DNA from: Lumbricus terrestris
Lineage: Eukaryota > Annelida > Clitellata > Crassiclitellata > Lumbricidae
Direction of reading: 5' to 3'
Assembly (NCBI GenBank): GCA_949752735.1
Contig: OX457042.1
Span: 23,407,334 to 23,471,333 of the forward strand
Length of the DNA: 64,000 bases
The position numbers and the translations under genes were made by a program. Positions 10,882-21,500 of this stretch are shown piece after piece. A model generated the notes under the pieces. It saw only the letters and a list, made by a program, of their open reading frames with translations, was not told the DNA's origin and did no database searches. Every line of letters begins with the position of its first letter. Position 1 is the stretch's first letter.

Positions 10882-12456
10882 CAGTTTCGACTTGCAGAGT
10901 AAAAACATTAAGATAGGCCTACACACACACACACGAGAAACGTCAGGATTTGGCATTTAATTTTGCTAGTTTTCATTTTTCACCATCCTGATATTAAAAA
11001 CGCACCTTTCGCAGTGATTGAGATCAAACGTGGGCCTATTGGTCTTGAGACTAAAAGTCTGGGTCTTTCTTATTGAGGTTCAAAGTCTTGGTCTTGAGCC
11101 TTCATGTTTTGACAGCAAAATCCTGGGAACCATAGACCTATAATCAGTGGTGTAGTCCTAAAAAATGAAGTGGGGGGACGCCTGGAAATTGAAGTGGGGG
11201 GACGCCATGGAAATTGAAGTAGAAACTGTAGCAAAAAGTGCAATCTTGCAAGAATTTTGCAAAAAAGTGGGGGGACGGCGTCCCCCCGCGTCCCCGCCCC
11301 ACTACACCACTGCCTATAATAACAGCACCAGTAGGCCTGCCGTAGACCTACATCAGGTAAATAATATTATTACCGGTAGCCTACTTGAGAGATTGAGTCT
11401 GACTTGTCATTAGTTTTTTCTTCGATTCTTGTCTTTAACCGTCTGGACATGAACTATATGTAGGCCTATATATTCTTGATTCTTCCAAGTCCCAATTAAA
11501 TCGTTCATTCTTCCTAACGTGAGATAACTAGATCCAATAGGCATAATAGCATCCAGATCGGGAACTGAGGAAGAGTAGGTCTAACGACGACTGGAAATCT
11601 AACAGAGAGAAATTCCCTGCCAATCGGAATTAGTTGGGTATTAGTTTAGGCCTATATCGGAATTATTAGCCTACAGGCTACCGCAATAATAAAAAACAAC
11701 ATAGGCTATAGAAATCGAGTAGGCCTAAATACTGGACCTGATAATTTGAATTCAACTCCTTGGCATCAAATCGAGCATTACGAAATATGACTTGCGAAGA
11801 CGAAAACCACCTAACACATTGACACCAAGTCTTAGGACATTTTTTCCAATAGCGCATTGCAAGTGACTTGGCTTAGGCCTAGGCCTAGGCCTTTTCATAT
11901 GAGCCACTTTGCAGTGCGTACTGCGTAATCTAGTCCCCTCCTCTGGGAGTGATTCATACCTGCGTCATTAGTTATTAGTCCAAGCCTAAACCTATATAGG
12001 CTATGTAGGGCTGTAGGCCATTATGTTGATCTGTTTCGATTGAATCATACGAGAATAGCTAAAAGTCCAGCTAATTTTGAACGAGAAGAGTTCCATACTA
12101 AATTAGCAGGAAGCATTGCAACATGAGCCTAGACTAGGCTATAACTATGTCTTCATTTCTTTATTAAATGTAGGTGTGGGGCCCATGCATGCTAAAACGC
12201 GTTTATAAAGAAATTTCTCAATTCAAAGTGGTCACATGCATGTCAACATTTTATTTTTTTATGTCTGAAATCGTGCTCGATTGAAAATTCGTTTCTGCTT
12301 ATTGTGTCTGTATAGGTCCTTGATTTCTACACAGTCTACACCCACGTTCCGATATGGAGAAAAAATTATGTGGCAGAAAATATACTCCCACAAATCTACT
12401 GGATTGACACAAACTACAACAATATTGTGAGCTGGCTCGACCATCTCCCGCGCTAA
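5829..12456 (+). CDS. M1-family aminopeptidase, C-terminal exons (5'-partial in window)
   Basis: Four exons join in phase: 5829-6008, 6972-7124, 8589-8664 and 12316-12456 (stop TAA). Together they give 182 aa. Each has an AG acceptor and a GT donor, and junction codons are restored (for example TG+G gives W in LEWLLDFSINKTG). The peptide matches the helical ERAP1_C-type domain of APN/ERAP-like M1 zinc aminopeptidases: VRRDVYCIAM, then DWTITYERYMSLTSESEKDY, GRNPSAAGLTWNWLKRN, FNTQAQYQEVLDFY and finally IYWIDTNYNNIVSWL. These enzymes remove N-terminal residues from peptides, usually as type II membrane ectoenzymes. The HEXXH catalytic exons are not in the window and should lie upstream. Odd points are C in place of the usual W in the 'NWD' motif (RNCDEI) and introns loaded with transposons. 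No stop or frameshift was seen, so the gene may be functional, but a diverged or decaying paralogue is possible. Confidence 0.8.
6009..6971 (+). other. Aminopeptidase intron between first two visible exons
   Basis: This 963-bp intron opens with GTCAGT and closes with GCATGTAG. No other gene or recognisable element was seen in it, only scattered TAGGCCTA-type words. Confidence 0.5.
7636..7831. mobile_element. MITE with CAGGGCT termini, copy 1
   Basis: This shares its interior with 8702-8905 and, inverted, with 9860-10066: GGTAAATTAC, GAACTGC, GCTTCTAC and ACTGCACGTT motifs. One end reads CAGGGCTGTTTTAAAGG and the other decays to AAAAAGTCTTG. The target duplication is not convincing here. It is inserted in a LINE fragment. 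Confidence 0.7.
7931..8031. repeat. GGGA microsatellite
   Basis: About 100 bp of GAGG/GGGA repeats with few interruptions. The proline/leucine/serine-rich open frame on the minus strand across it is mostly an artefact. Confidence 0.9.
8702..8905. mobile_element. MITE with CAGGGCT-type termini, copy 2
   Basis: This copy starts CAGAACCTTTTAAAAG, ends AAAAAGTCTTG, and has the same interior as the copy at 7636-7831. The flanks TACTACGC and TATTACGT match at six of eight bases, consistent with a decayed 8-bp duplication. It lies 37 bases after the third aminopeptidase exon. Confidence 0.65.
8925..9000. repeat. GGGTACGTACC-type palindromic repeat, short copy
   Basis: The sequence AGCTCGAGGGTACGCGTACC and the following TGGTACGTACCA are related, in inverted orientation, to the blocks flanking the MITE at 9860-10066. 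This suggests a further small mobile element carrying self-complementary GTACGTAC words. Confidence 0.5.
9246..9655. mobile_element. hAT-like non-autonomous element, 410 bp
   Basis: Imperfect inverted ends (GGGCGGATACAGA and a complement ending GGATCCACCCCTG) are flanked by the exact 8-bp duplication CATTAAGT (9238-9245 and 9656-9663). The interior holds several G runs and a block, GTTGACGAC followed by a T run and AGTC, also found in the element at 53812-54039. Confidence 0.75.
9818..10100. mobile_element. GTACG-rich element split by a MITE
   Basis: The sequence on either side of the MITE at 9860-10066 forms one GTACGTACC-rich unit that ends GTACCCTCGAGCTTTGC. It is the inverted counterpart of 8925-9000. 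Removing the MITE and one duplication rebuilds a continuous repeat. Confidence 0.5.
9860..10066. mobile_element. MITE with CAGGGCT termini, copy 3 (intact)
   Basis: A 207-bp element with ends CAGGGCTTTTTTTAA and TTAAAAACAGCCCTG and an exact 8-bp duplication AAAATAGG (9852-9859 and 10067-10074). It defines the boundaries of the family seen at 7636 and 8702 and points to hAT-type mobilisation. Confidence 0.85.
10537..10606. repeat. AT dinucleotide microsatellite
   Basis: About 70 bp of nearly pure AT repeats in an aminopeptidase intron. Confidence 0.95.
10833..10880. repeat. TG dinucleotide microsatellite
   Basis: 24 TG repeats. A short AC run follows at 10921-10934. Confidence 0.95.
11145..11312. 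mobile_element. hAT-like MITE (CAGTGGTGTAGT termini) with G-run blocks
   Basis: A 168-bp element begins CAGTGGTGTAGT and ends ACTACACCACTG. It has an exact 8-bp duplication CCTATAAT (11137-11144 and 11313-11320). Three GGGGGGACG blocks lie inside, and a matching C-rich complement near the right end could form a strong hairpin. Confidence 0.9.
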
Positions 12457-12625
12457 ACGGTTTTGACTATCGGAACGAAATGATCGAGATGCAGATGAAA
12501 AAGAAGCGCGTTCAATGCTTATTCAATCCGTTCAATTTTGTTTAAACATTGACATAAATATTATCCGCGGCTCCAGAATCAGATACAGGCTACCGATTTT
12601 GCCTGCGTGATAAATATTGCAAGTA

Positions 12626-12631
12626 ATTAAA
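12626..12631 (+). terminator. Candidate poly(A) signal of the aminopeptidase gene
   Basis: ATTAAA lies 170 bases after the TAA stop and before the next transposon. It is placed by position only. Confidence 0.3.
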
Positions 12632-12818
12632 ATATCAGCAAGTGAACATTACAGCATTTTACCTTTTCTAGTTACTTCTACTGTAAAGGCGCCGTTATGA
12701 TGCAGTCATCAGTTGATATAGCCTGTCGCTTCAAGTAGCTTAAAACACTTCATTATTGCCTCTGTGTCATCCGAACTATCATCGATGTTCAGGAGTGAAC
12801 TCAACACGCCCTCTTGTC

Positions 12819-13077
12819 CAGGGCCGAAAGTGGTTTGGAAAGTTGCCGGGTCTGAGTGAACTGGCCGTTTGGGGTTTTTGGCCCAATTTTTTTGGTGACC
12901 TTTTTCAGTCATTAGCTCTGAATTTTTCCAAAAACTGTACCAATTCACCCTCTAAATTTAGTAATCGGTATAGAGTCAATGTTAACCATTCGACCCGGCT
13001 GACACCCAGCAACAGCAGGCAACAAAAATCGATGCCGGGTCGCTGACCCGGACAGACCCGGCTCACTTTCAGCCCTG
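12819..13077. mobile_element. hAT-like MITE (CAGGGCCGAAAGTG termini)
   Basis: A 259-bp element with ends CAGGGCCGAAAGTG and CACTTTCAGCCCTG. The flanks CTCTTGTC (12811-12818) and CTCTTATC (13078-13085) differ at one base. Internal GACCCGG words repeat near the right end. A SINE follows almost immediately. Confidence 0.8.
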
Positions 13078-13087
13078 CTCTTATCAT

Positions 13088-13312
13088 GTGGGGCGCGGTG
13101 GTGTAGTGGTGGCGTCGTTGCCTTGAAGCCGGAAGGTTCGAGGATCGAATCCACCTCGCCGCGTAAGGACCTTGGGCAAGTCCCTCACTCACAATTGCTC
13201 AGCGCTTCGGCGTGAAACTCCGATGCAGTGTCCGCTCTGCATTCGGGAGCGCCTCTGAGTAGAGAGAGCTTGAAGGGGCGCTATAACAAGTGCACATACA
13301 AACAAACAATTA
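13088..13312 (+). mobile_element. tRNA-headed SINE with LINE-like tail, copy 1
   Basis: The head carries a pol III A box (TGGTGTAGTGG, 13099) and a B box region (GGATCGAATCC, about 13142-13152; the copy at 15790 has the canonical GGTTCGAATCC). The middle contains GGACCTTGGGCAAGT, which resembles the central CORE/MIR domain as I remember it. The 3' part (GGGAGCGCCTCTGAGTAG, then GGGGCGCTATAAC) is the same tail seen on LINE fragments in this window. Other copies are at 15790, 22643, 23755 (minus) and 46888 (minus). Confidence 0.85.
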
Positions 13313-13365
13313 TACAGGTGGTTTTCACTATGCTCAATTTGGAGCCATCTCCCGATTCTCGTCAC

Positions 13366-13511
13366 CAGGGCTTAAAGTGTGGCTGGACGGTCATGGACGG
13401 CGTCCATGCACTTATTTTAAAATCTGAACGTCGTCCAGCCACTTATTGGCCAGCAATGACTAGAAAGGTAAGGGGCGTCCAGGCACTTATTTTTCCACAC
13501 TTTAAGCACTG
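13366..13511. mobile_element. hAT-like MITE (CAGGGCTTAAAGTGTGG termini)
   Basis: A 146-bp element has ends CAGGGCTTAAAGTGTGG and CCACACTTTAAGCACTG. The flanking octamers CTCGTCAC and CTCGTCGC differ at one base. Words of the form GGCGTCCAGGCACTTATT repeat inside it in both orientations. Confidence 0.8.
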
Positions 13512-13628
13512 CTCGTCGCTACACATCAAAAGCAGGCCAGACAGTCAATGTACGATCGAGGGTGCAAAGGAAGAGTTTAAAAAATAAAAGTGTGCCTACA
13601 TGGTTAGCTCACTTAGTTGTTATGTCAT

Positions 13629-13634
13629 TTTATT
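13629..13634 (-). terminator. WASHC2: Candidate poly(A) signal of WASHC2
   Basis: The minus strand has AATAAA here, 740 bases downstream of the WASHC2 stop codon. No nearer canonical signal was found. The region 13635-14373 otherwise shows no gene and would be the 3' UTR. Confidence 0.3.
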
Positions 13635-14373
13635 ACATTACTGAAAACAGAGATTTTTATATAACGTGCACCTCTCCATCTGCAGTTGCATGCACTGCCA
13701 TGTAGATATATATAATTCATTAATCACGTTGGCTTATCAGGAAAATATCCATCGTGAAACAGCCTTCCATTCTACATACATACTGCTTCATTTGACTATG
13801 TTCAGCAAAAATTAGTGGCTTCAGCTTGTTTCAAAGGTAAGAAAAGTCAAGTGTGCAGCACATTAATTATGTAAGGTGCTGTATCCTGTATCTATAGATT
13901 CATCTTCATCAGCATATATAACATCTTAATATTACACATACAAGACAGATACTAAATTCTGATTTACCAATAGGAAATTCACGGAAACCAGACAAGGAGA
14001 AAATAACTCACAAATAATAATCCTCTACATGGCAAACTTCCAGCCATGCCATTCATTCAATCATTAACATTATTGCATTAAGACTGATTACCGTTAATAA
14101 CCAGACACTCATTGATAACTAGACACTCATTGATAACCAGTAAACCGCAGAATGTCAGTAAAAATAAATTTTCTCCTATACACTTGTAACAATCGGAATA
14201 ATCTACTTTACAGAATATGGCATGTAACGATTGTGTAATACTTAATTACTTTACATGTTTGTTACGCAGTAACCAGTTTGCAATCTTAGGAACACAATTG
14301 ATACAGAAGTTCTGTGCACGGTGAAGTGCCTTATATCGGCGTGGTTGAAAAGCGTTGTGTTTCAAATACTGAT

Positions 14374-16547
14374 TTACTTCTGTAGCACGTTCAACGGGTC
14401 TTCGAATATGTCGTCATAATCGTCTTTAGACTTTGTTTTGGACACTGGCTTCTGCGTGTCAGATGCCACTTTTGATGGTTTTGTAGTAACAGCTGCATCA
14501 GCGAAAATATCATCTAAAATAGACAATTTAAGTGTAGTTAAATTATTCTATAAGCTTTCGCTTTATACCAATAAATCAATCATTCAATTGTTATTTCTAG
14601 TGAAACTTCAAGATTTGTACTGAGAGGCACAAATGACCAAGGCCAAGTGGAAAAGCAGTCACTAGCAACTGGTAGAATTGAGAACAGTGGATTCTCAAGG
14701 GAAGGAGAAGCGTCTCCAGGGAATGCCCATTCCTACACTCAGATCTTGCGAATAATTTTCGGTTTCTTTAACCAAAACCCCGACTAAATCTTAACGGCAT
14801 GAAACTAGCATTTTAATTATAAAAATTATCATCTTAACAAAATCACTCTATTATTTCAGTGCTGATAAAGAGTGGTTTTAGGTATCAATAAATATGGGCC
14901 TAATTATAATTACAATAATTATTTATCAAGATCAGAAACTCAGTTCTGCTGCTGCTGGACTGGATTATAAAAGATTATAATTACAAAATGACCGTAAATT
15001 ACGTAAATTTTTCTGAAAACCGCTCCCTCAAAAACAAAAAAACAAATTCTATGCGGATATCTTCACAGGTTTACGGTTTTAATTTACAAATCAGATGAAT
15101 CCCAGTGCTAGTGAAACTTGCCTGGTTCATTCGCGAAGAGCGGTGTTGCTGTTGGCACAACATTCTTTGCCTGTGATTTCTTTTCCTTAGGTTTTGCACT
15201 CGGTATATTAGCAAAGATGTCTGTATCATCATGGAAAAGATCCTCGTCCTTTCTTACTAGTTTCTTGGGGGCAGGTCGGCTGCTGGATGGGAGGGCAGTA
15301 GCAAACAAGTCATCCTATGTGAAAAACACAGACTGTGTGAATACAGAACACTGCATCCAACAGTGAACAGTTCAGTCTATATTTATTCGTTCCTTCTGAA
15401 ATTTATATGAAGCATTAAAAAATTGCTCAAAATAAGATATCCCTGAACATCTGATGCTTGTGTATTTATGTAGAGCATGCTGCATGCAAGCATACATGCA
15501 AGTATTACAAAAACACATTCCATAGCACACTTAACATGGCACATTCACCACATTTAGAAATATCCAAACTTGTCTGAACAAAAAATTTGCTGAGCACAAC
15601 AGCAAGCAACAGCAGTGAAGAACTATTTCAAGACGAAGGGTCAAGTTGATATACAGAAGTGCGGTAGAGTGCAATTTTCACCATTCAGGCCTGTGACTGG
15701 AATACAAGGCTCTGTAATGTTGCTCTGCCAACCAAGGTATTTCATGAATTTTCCTGCCATTGAAATGCATTCTCTCCACAGTTGGAGATGTGGGGCGCGG
15801 TGGTGTAGTGGTGGCGTCATTGCCTTGAAGCCGGAAGGTTCGAGGTTCGAATCCACCTCAAGTAGGAACCTTGGGCAAGTCCTTCACTCGCAATTGCTCA
15901 GCGCTTCGGCGTGAAACTCCGATGCAGTGTCCGCGCTGTAGTCGGGAGCGCCTCTGAGTAGTGGTTGAGGGCTGGAAGAGGCACTATAACAAGTGCGCAT
16001 ACAAACAAACAGTTGGCGACTATTGTGTTTTGTTTCTAAGACAATTGACAATCAAATTAACTAATATATAGTTCGTTCAACCTCTAAAGCGAGCTTTTTT
16101 TATTACAATTGCTGCACTGTGCTTCTACTTATTAGTAATGCTAATATTACTACTTCTACAGCACTTTTACCTATTTTGATTAGTCTTATTTTTCACTGGT
16201 TTAAAAACATGGTTAACGAATGGCATCATCACTCAGCAACTTACTAAACATGCTTCAGATTCATGTGAATTACAATTTTTCCTACTGATAACTTCAAAAT
16301 ATCAATATTATTACATATATTATTGTTATTAATATTGCCACCATTATTAATAGCACTGAAAAGAACAATGACAAGGATATGGTGTTTCTTGACATTTCAC
16401 AAACCTCATCAGTTGTTAATTCCTTCTTCGGTTGGCTGACAGGCTTTTTGACTTTGCTCGATGGTATGCTGGCAAATATGTCATCATCGTCATCGTCAAA
16501 GACTGGGTCTTTCACCTTTGGCTTATTTCCTGTAGTCTTGCGAGCAC
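14374..16547 (-). CDS. WASHC2: WASHC2 exons 27-29: conserved C-terminus
   Basis: The exons read FDDDDDDIFASIPSS, DEDLFHDDTDIFANIPS and finally DDYDDIFEDPLNVLQK before the stop. They match the human C-terminus (IFDDPLNAF). The intron between exons 28 and 29 starts with GC (CAG|GCAAGT) instead of GT. The phase (G joined to AT gives Asp) and the restored DDIF motif support this GC-AG splice. Confidence 0.9.
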
Positions 16548-18500
16548 CTGAAATCAAGTAAAGCATCATTAAAACATTGTTTCATAAAGTTTCTTTGTAC
16601 ATATCACAAACACAACAGATCTCTCCTCAGACATGGTAAAATCTAATAAACGTTCTGAGTACACTAAACACTACCATGGTACACTAAACACTACCAAGGT
16701 ACACTAAACACTACCATGGTATAGTAAACACTACCATGGTATACTAAACACTACCATGGTACACTAAACACAACCATGGTATACTGAATGCTACCATGGT
16801 ACACTAAACAATACCATGGTATACTAAACACCACCATGGTGCACTAAACAATACCATGGTATACTAAACACTACCAATGTCCATAATCACATGTTCACGC
16901 AAGTTTCTGCCTAGCGCAATGCAGCACAAAGTTAAAGTCTCCATAGGTATGGTTACTGTATAGAGTCAGTGAAAAAATCCTCACACTAAATAATAATATT
17001 ATTAAGTGCCATCAATCAATCAATCAATCAATCAATCAATTAATCAAACCAATCAACCATTAATCGATCCAATAATCCAGAATAATGTTTTGTTAGGTAG
17101 TGGTGTTTAATAAGAAAGGAAAGAAAAATGATACATTATAGAACTCTATAACCTATGAGAAAAAAATATACAGATCCTTTACAATTTGCATGCTCACTGC
17201 TCAGTTGCATTTCAGAATGTATTTAATCTTTAACATGCACACATCAATCAGAAAATCTTATTACAATCAACTTCATCTCCTCTGATTTGAAACAATCAAG
17301 AAACCTAACGACAAACACACTGACCTTTCGGTGCCAGACTGGAGTTAGCAAAGATGTCATCATCGTCATCATCATCAACGGCTGCTTTTACAGTTGAAGC
17401 GGCTTTCGTTTTAACAGCTGCTGATGCAGAAGCATTCTTAGGCACATTGAATATGTCATCATCGTCTGATGAAAGCAAAGCTTTGTCAGGCTTCTTAGTT
17501 GAACTCTCTGCCCTTGCAGCAGACACTGCTGCTCTTTCGGTCACCAATGATGCCGTTGGTTTGATCAAAGCCTTTGTTCCGAACAGATCAACATCCGCAT
17601 TCTTCTTTTCAGATGGAGTTGATGATGCTGGTTTCTCTGAAGACAATACTTTAACATCCGGTGCCTTTGTCTTTGATGCTGCTGCTGATGCTTGTGTGGA
17701 TGATGACAACAGTTTTTTCTCGCCAAACAAATCATCCTCATCACTATCAGCTGCCGCGTTCTTTCCACGTTTTGCATCAGATGTTGACTGATTTGTTGAA
17801 GTAGTTTTAAGACTTCCACCTACAAAGATGTCATCATCATCAGCAGCATCAGGTATGTTGACTTTGCCACTTGTCCCTGTTTCTTTCTTTTCACGTACGT
17901 CAACTCCAGATCTCACACTGGATGATTCACCCTTTCCAGACACAGGCACACGAGCCTCTCTCTTGTTGTCAATCGTTGCTGAAATTGGGGCAGTTCTTGC
18001 ACCGTTAGAGCTATCACCCCTTTGTGCATCTGGAACAGATGGAGACTTTGGCAGAGAAGAGAACAGATCGTCACCTGCTGCCGGCTTTTTCACCGCCTCA
18101 GTCTTCACGTCAGCAGTTGAATCGTGTCCTAAGACAAATTCCTTGCTGTCAGTCTCGATTCCGAAACCATTGTGTGATTCACTGTCGCGTGGTTCAGCGT
18201 GCTTCCGTGTAGGAGGTCGACGTTTGATTGGAATCTTAGCACGATCCTGAAATTGAATCATCTAAAGTCAATTTTTAGCTCATATGTAAGATAAATATCA
18301 AATATTCACATGCAAAATTTAGTTTTAGTTTATAAATCGTTATTGCTCCGAACAAAACAATCACAAGCTATGCATCAGTCCATTATTTTTCAGTCACTTC
18401 AGTTGCATTTGAAACAGGTAATTAGGCATTAGTCAGGTATGCATGTATGTATGTGTGTAGTATGTAAGTATGTATGTATGTATGTATGTATGTATGTATG

Positions 18501-18532
<32 letters not shown>

Positions 18533-21500
18533 GTATGTATGTATATGGATAATTATATAGGATACTTATACAGTGCCTTACAATAACCTCTCAAAGTGTT
18601 CGTTGCTGTTCATACGCATTTGCTACCATGCATCCTTCACATGTGCAGTTAAAGGATCTTTAACCACATGCAGACATTATGATACAGAATCAACAAGACA
18701 GCATTTTCTTGAGGATTACCTAGTTCAATAAATAACCTGTCAATTTCATACGATGAAAACTGATACTCAAATGGACCGTATCTTTTTCTATTCATTTCAA
18801 GCACTTCTTATACAAGTAAGATCAGTTACCCAGAATCCACGGTGTGAGAAAACTGTATAAAAACAGCAGGTCCAGTGTCATTACAGAGTTTGCTCACCAG
18901 AACAAACCTAGCTTGACCAAACAGGTCCAAACAGCCTGCTATGCCGTAGGTAAATTCCAGTAAGAAACTAAACAAGTGAAGATTTGATTATTACTGTAAC
19001 AAATCAAATCTCAGAGACACCACACCTTCGATAGACTGTGCAAAGTCTGCGTCTGAGCAGGAAGACTGAAATCGACGACATCGGATTCCACTTTTTCCGG
19101 CTCAATTTTCTTAATCTTCGGAGGCAGAAGAGATGCAGGATCGATATTTACTGCAGACTAATCAAAAGAACAGAATATAATTATAATAAACTGACTTTAT
19201 TTGAATCAGCACAGTTGCATATTAAGCAAAGAGAAGAACTAAAGAGGTAGCGTATGCTAAGGTAACAGCGCATAATACACCATACAACGCTCCTGAGAAA
19301 ACAGATACAAACGTTTTATTGGTAATGAAATAATCGTAATCATAAATTCAGAACTGCTACAGCACCCACAAAAGCTAAGTCACAGGAACCAGCCTACTCA
19401 CAGGCGCTCAATCAAAACAAATTCAATAGGCAGGGGTCTAGATCCGGAGAGTCAGGTGAGGAGTTAGACAGACAGCTACGGTGGACGAAGCTTAGAGTTG
19501 AAACGGCGTAGAAGGCAGGGAGAGAAGTGGAAAAATCAGGATATGATCTGTGAGACTAAGTTAGCTGCACTACACCTTGCGCAACAGGAATCACAGCCAC
19601 TTTTCAAACAAAAGACAATGACTGTTGGCACGCACCTGCAATTTTGATATCCGGTCGCCTTTTGCAGTGGCTTTAGGCAACACTTTTGGCGACATTGAAG
19701 ACTTTGGAGATAGTGACTGCAGTAAACATAAGAATAGAAACATAATTATATAAGTCTAGTTACATTTAAGTGCATCATGTGCCTTAGCAGTTAGCTAGAA
19801 GTAAAAAACAGCATTGAATTGTATCTATAAATTTATATAGCACCTCTAATCAGAGGTGCAGTGGTTAATTCTTAGAGACTCGTATCAAATGTCACTAAAA
19901 GATTCTAGTGTTGTCATCATCGCAATGGTAAAATAATCCTGGCATCAAATTCCAGAGTTCAGCTGCACAGCGACATCGTTGTTCTTTTTGTTCAAAATTC
20001 AACCACATAGCATGGAAGGTTCACTGTGTTTCATCGATTCTTTGGCATAGGTTGTCTAGAAATTTACAACATAAGCTTCGTAGCCTGGGGAGGGCAGATG
20101 GTTGAATGGCAACAATCTGGCGTGAAGATCAGAAAGACGTGGGTTCAATATCACTAGCCTCACGTATACAGCTGACTCAGCATGCAACTACAACAGTGGA
20201 GGGTATCCGGCAGGCTTCAATACTGTTAAATCCAAGTCCTGTTAAAACTTATTATCATCTATTACAGCGGTTCCCAACCCGTGGCCCGCGGGCCAAAACT
20301 GGCCCGCCACGCCTTCAAAAATGGCCCTCGTTTCTCAAAGAATTAACAAAAAATGTATGAAAAAATTGACAATTTGGGCAGGAGAGGACACATCATTATT
20401 TTCCATTACAAATTATTTCATTTTATGTACATAAACAACCTCAAATATTCTATTTAAAAATAATTAAACAATTTTATATACTTTTAGTTAATTAAATTTT
20501 AGCCTTGTGGCCCCCTAAATGTCCTTCAACTAAGAAAAAGTGGCCCTCGTGTCCTTCAACTTAGAAAAATGGCCCTGAAGTCAAAAAAGGTTGGGAACCA
20601 CTGATCTATTACTATAAAATCTTGTAATCTTACAACATACTTGCAATCTTACAACATACTTGTAATCTTACGACATACTTGTCATCTTACAACATACTTG
20701 CAATCTTACAACATACTTGTAATCTTACAACATACTTGTCGCCTTACAAAATACTTGTCAGCACGAGTAAATAAATTAATATCATCATTGTTACTTCATT
20801 GCCTACCATCTACCAGCATTGTTCAAGAACAATTCTATACAAGTCGTGTTCTTCTAAAGTCACGCTCAGAGCTCATCTGAGAAGCCTCAGTTGAAAACAA
20901 AAATCACAATCGGTTTGCCTATCATTTCCTAATGTTCAGTGAAATATATGGCAGTAAGCAAGTAAGTAAAAGTAAGGTATCTACTTCAATTCTCGGCTGC
21001 AGACCGCATTCTGAGTTACAAACAATATGAAACATAAGCATGCACATTAAAAAACAATAAAAATCAGAATGTAGCACGCGAATAAGAAACGTCCTTTTTA
21101 TTGCTAAGAGAATTTGTATAATTTCGTTTTCACCTGCTCTTTCTTTGAGTCACTTGCATTTAACCCTTTGTCATCACCAAACAAATCATCACTTGCACCT
21201 GCAAAGAAGCAATTATGTAACTCACTTAAGCAAACACAAAGCTCAGGATTTAGGCCTAAAAGCCTGTAGAAATTCAGCACAACAATAAGCAGGAACTCTG
21301 TTGAGCAAACCTAAAATGGTGTTCATTGACAATGTCATCTATTAGTGCTGTTGAAAGCATAATGTAGAGTATAAATATACAATTTATAGGCACAATCAGA
21401 AAGAGGAACACTGCTACAGTTGTATGGTCAATTACAGCTACTAACTGTAACTGATCTCAACTCTATCGACCCATAAAGTGCAAAAAGAGAAATGTTTCTG

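Noticed and set aside
13099..13152. tRNA gene
   Set aside because: A and B boxes are present, but the sequence continues into a repeated SINE body and recurs at several sites. A folded tRNA with an anticodon stem was not apparent.
16660..16879. CRISPR-like array
   Set aside because: Units are contiguous 20-bp tandem repeats without spacers, inside a eukaryotic intron.
17354..18250. Plus-strand open frames opposite the large WASHC2 exon
   Set aside because: These are shadow frames of an acidic coding exon. The minus strand carries the conserved FAM21 protein.
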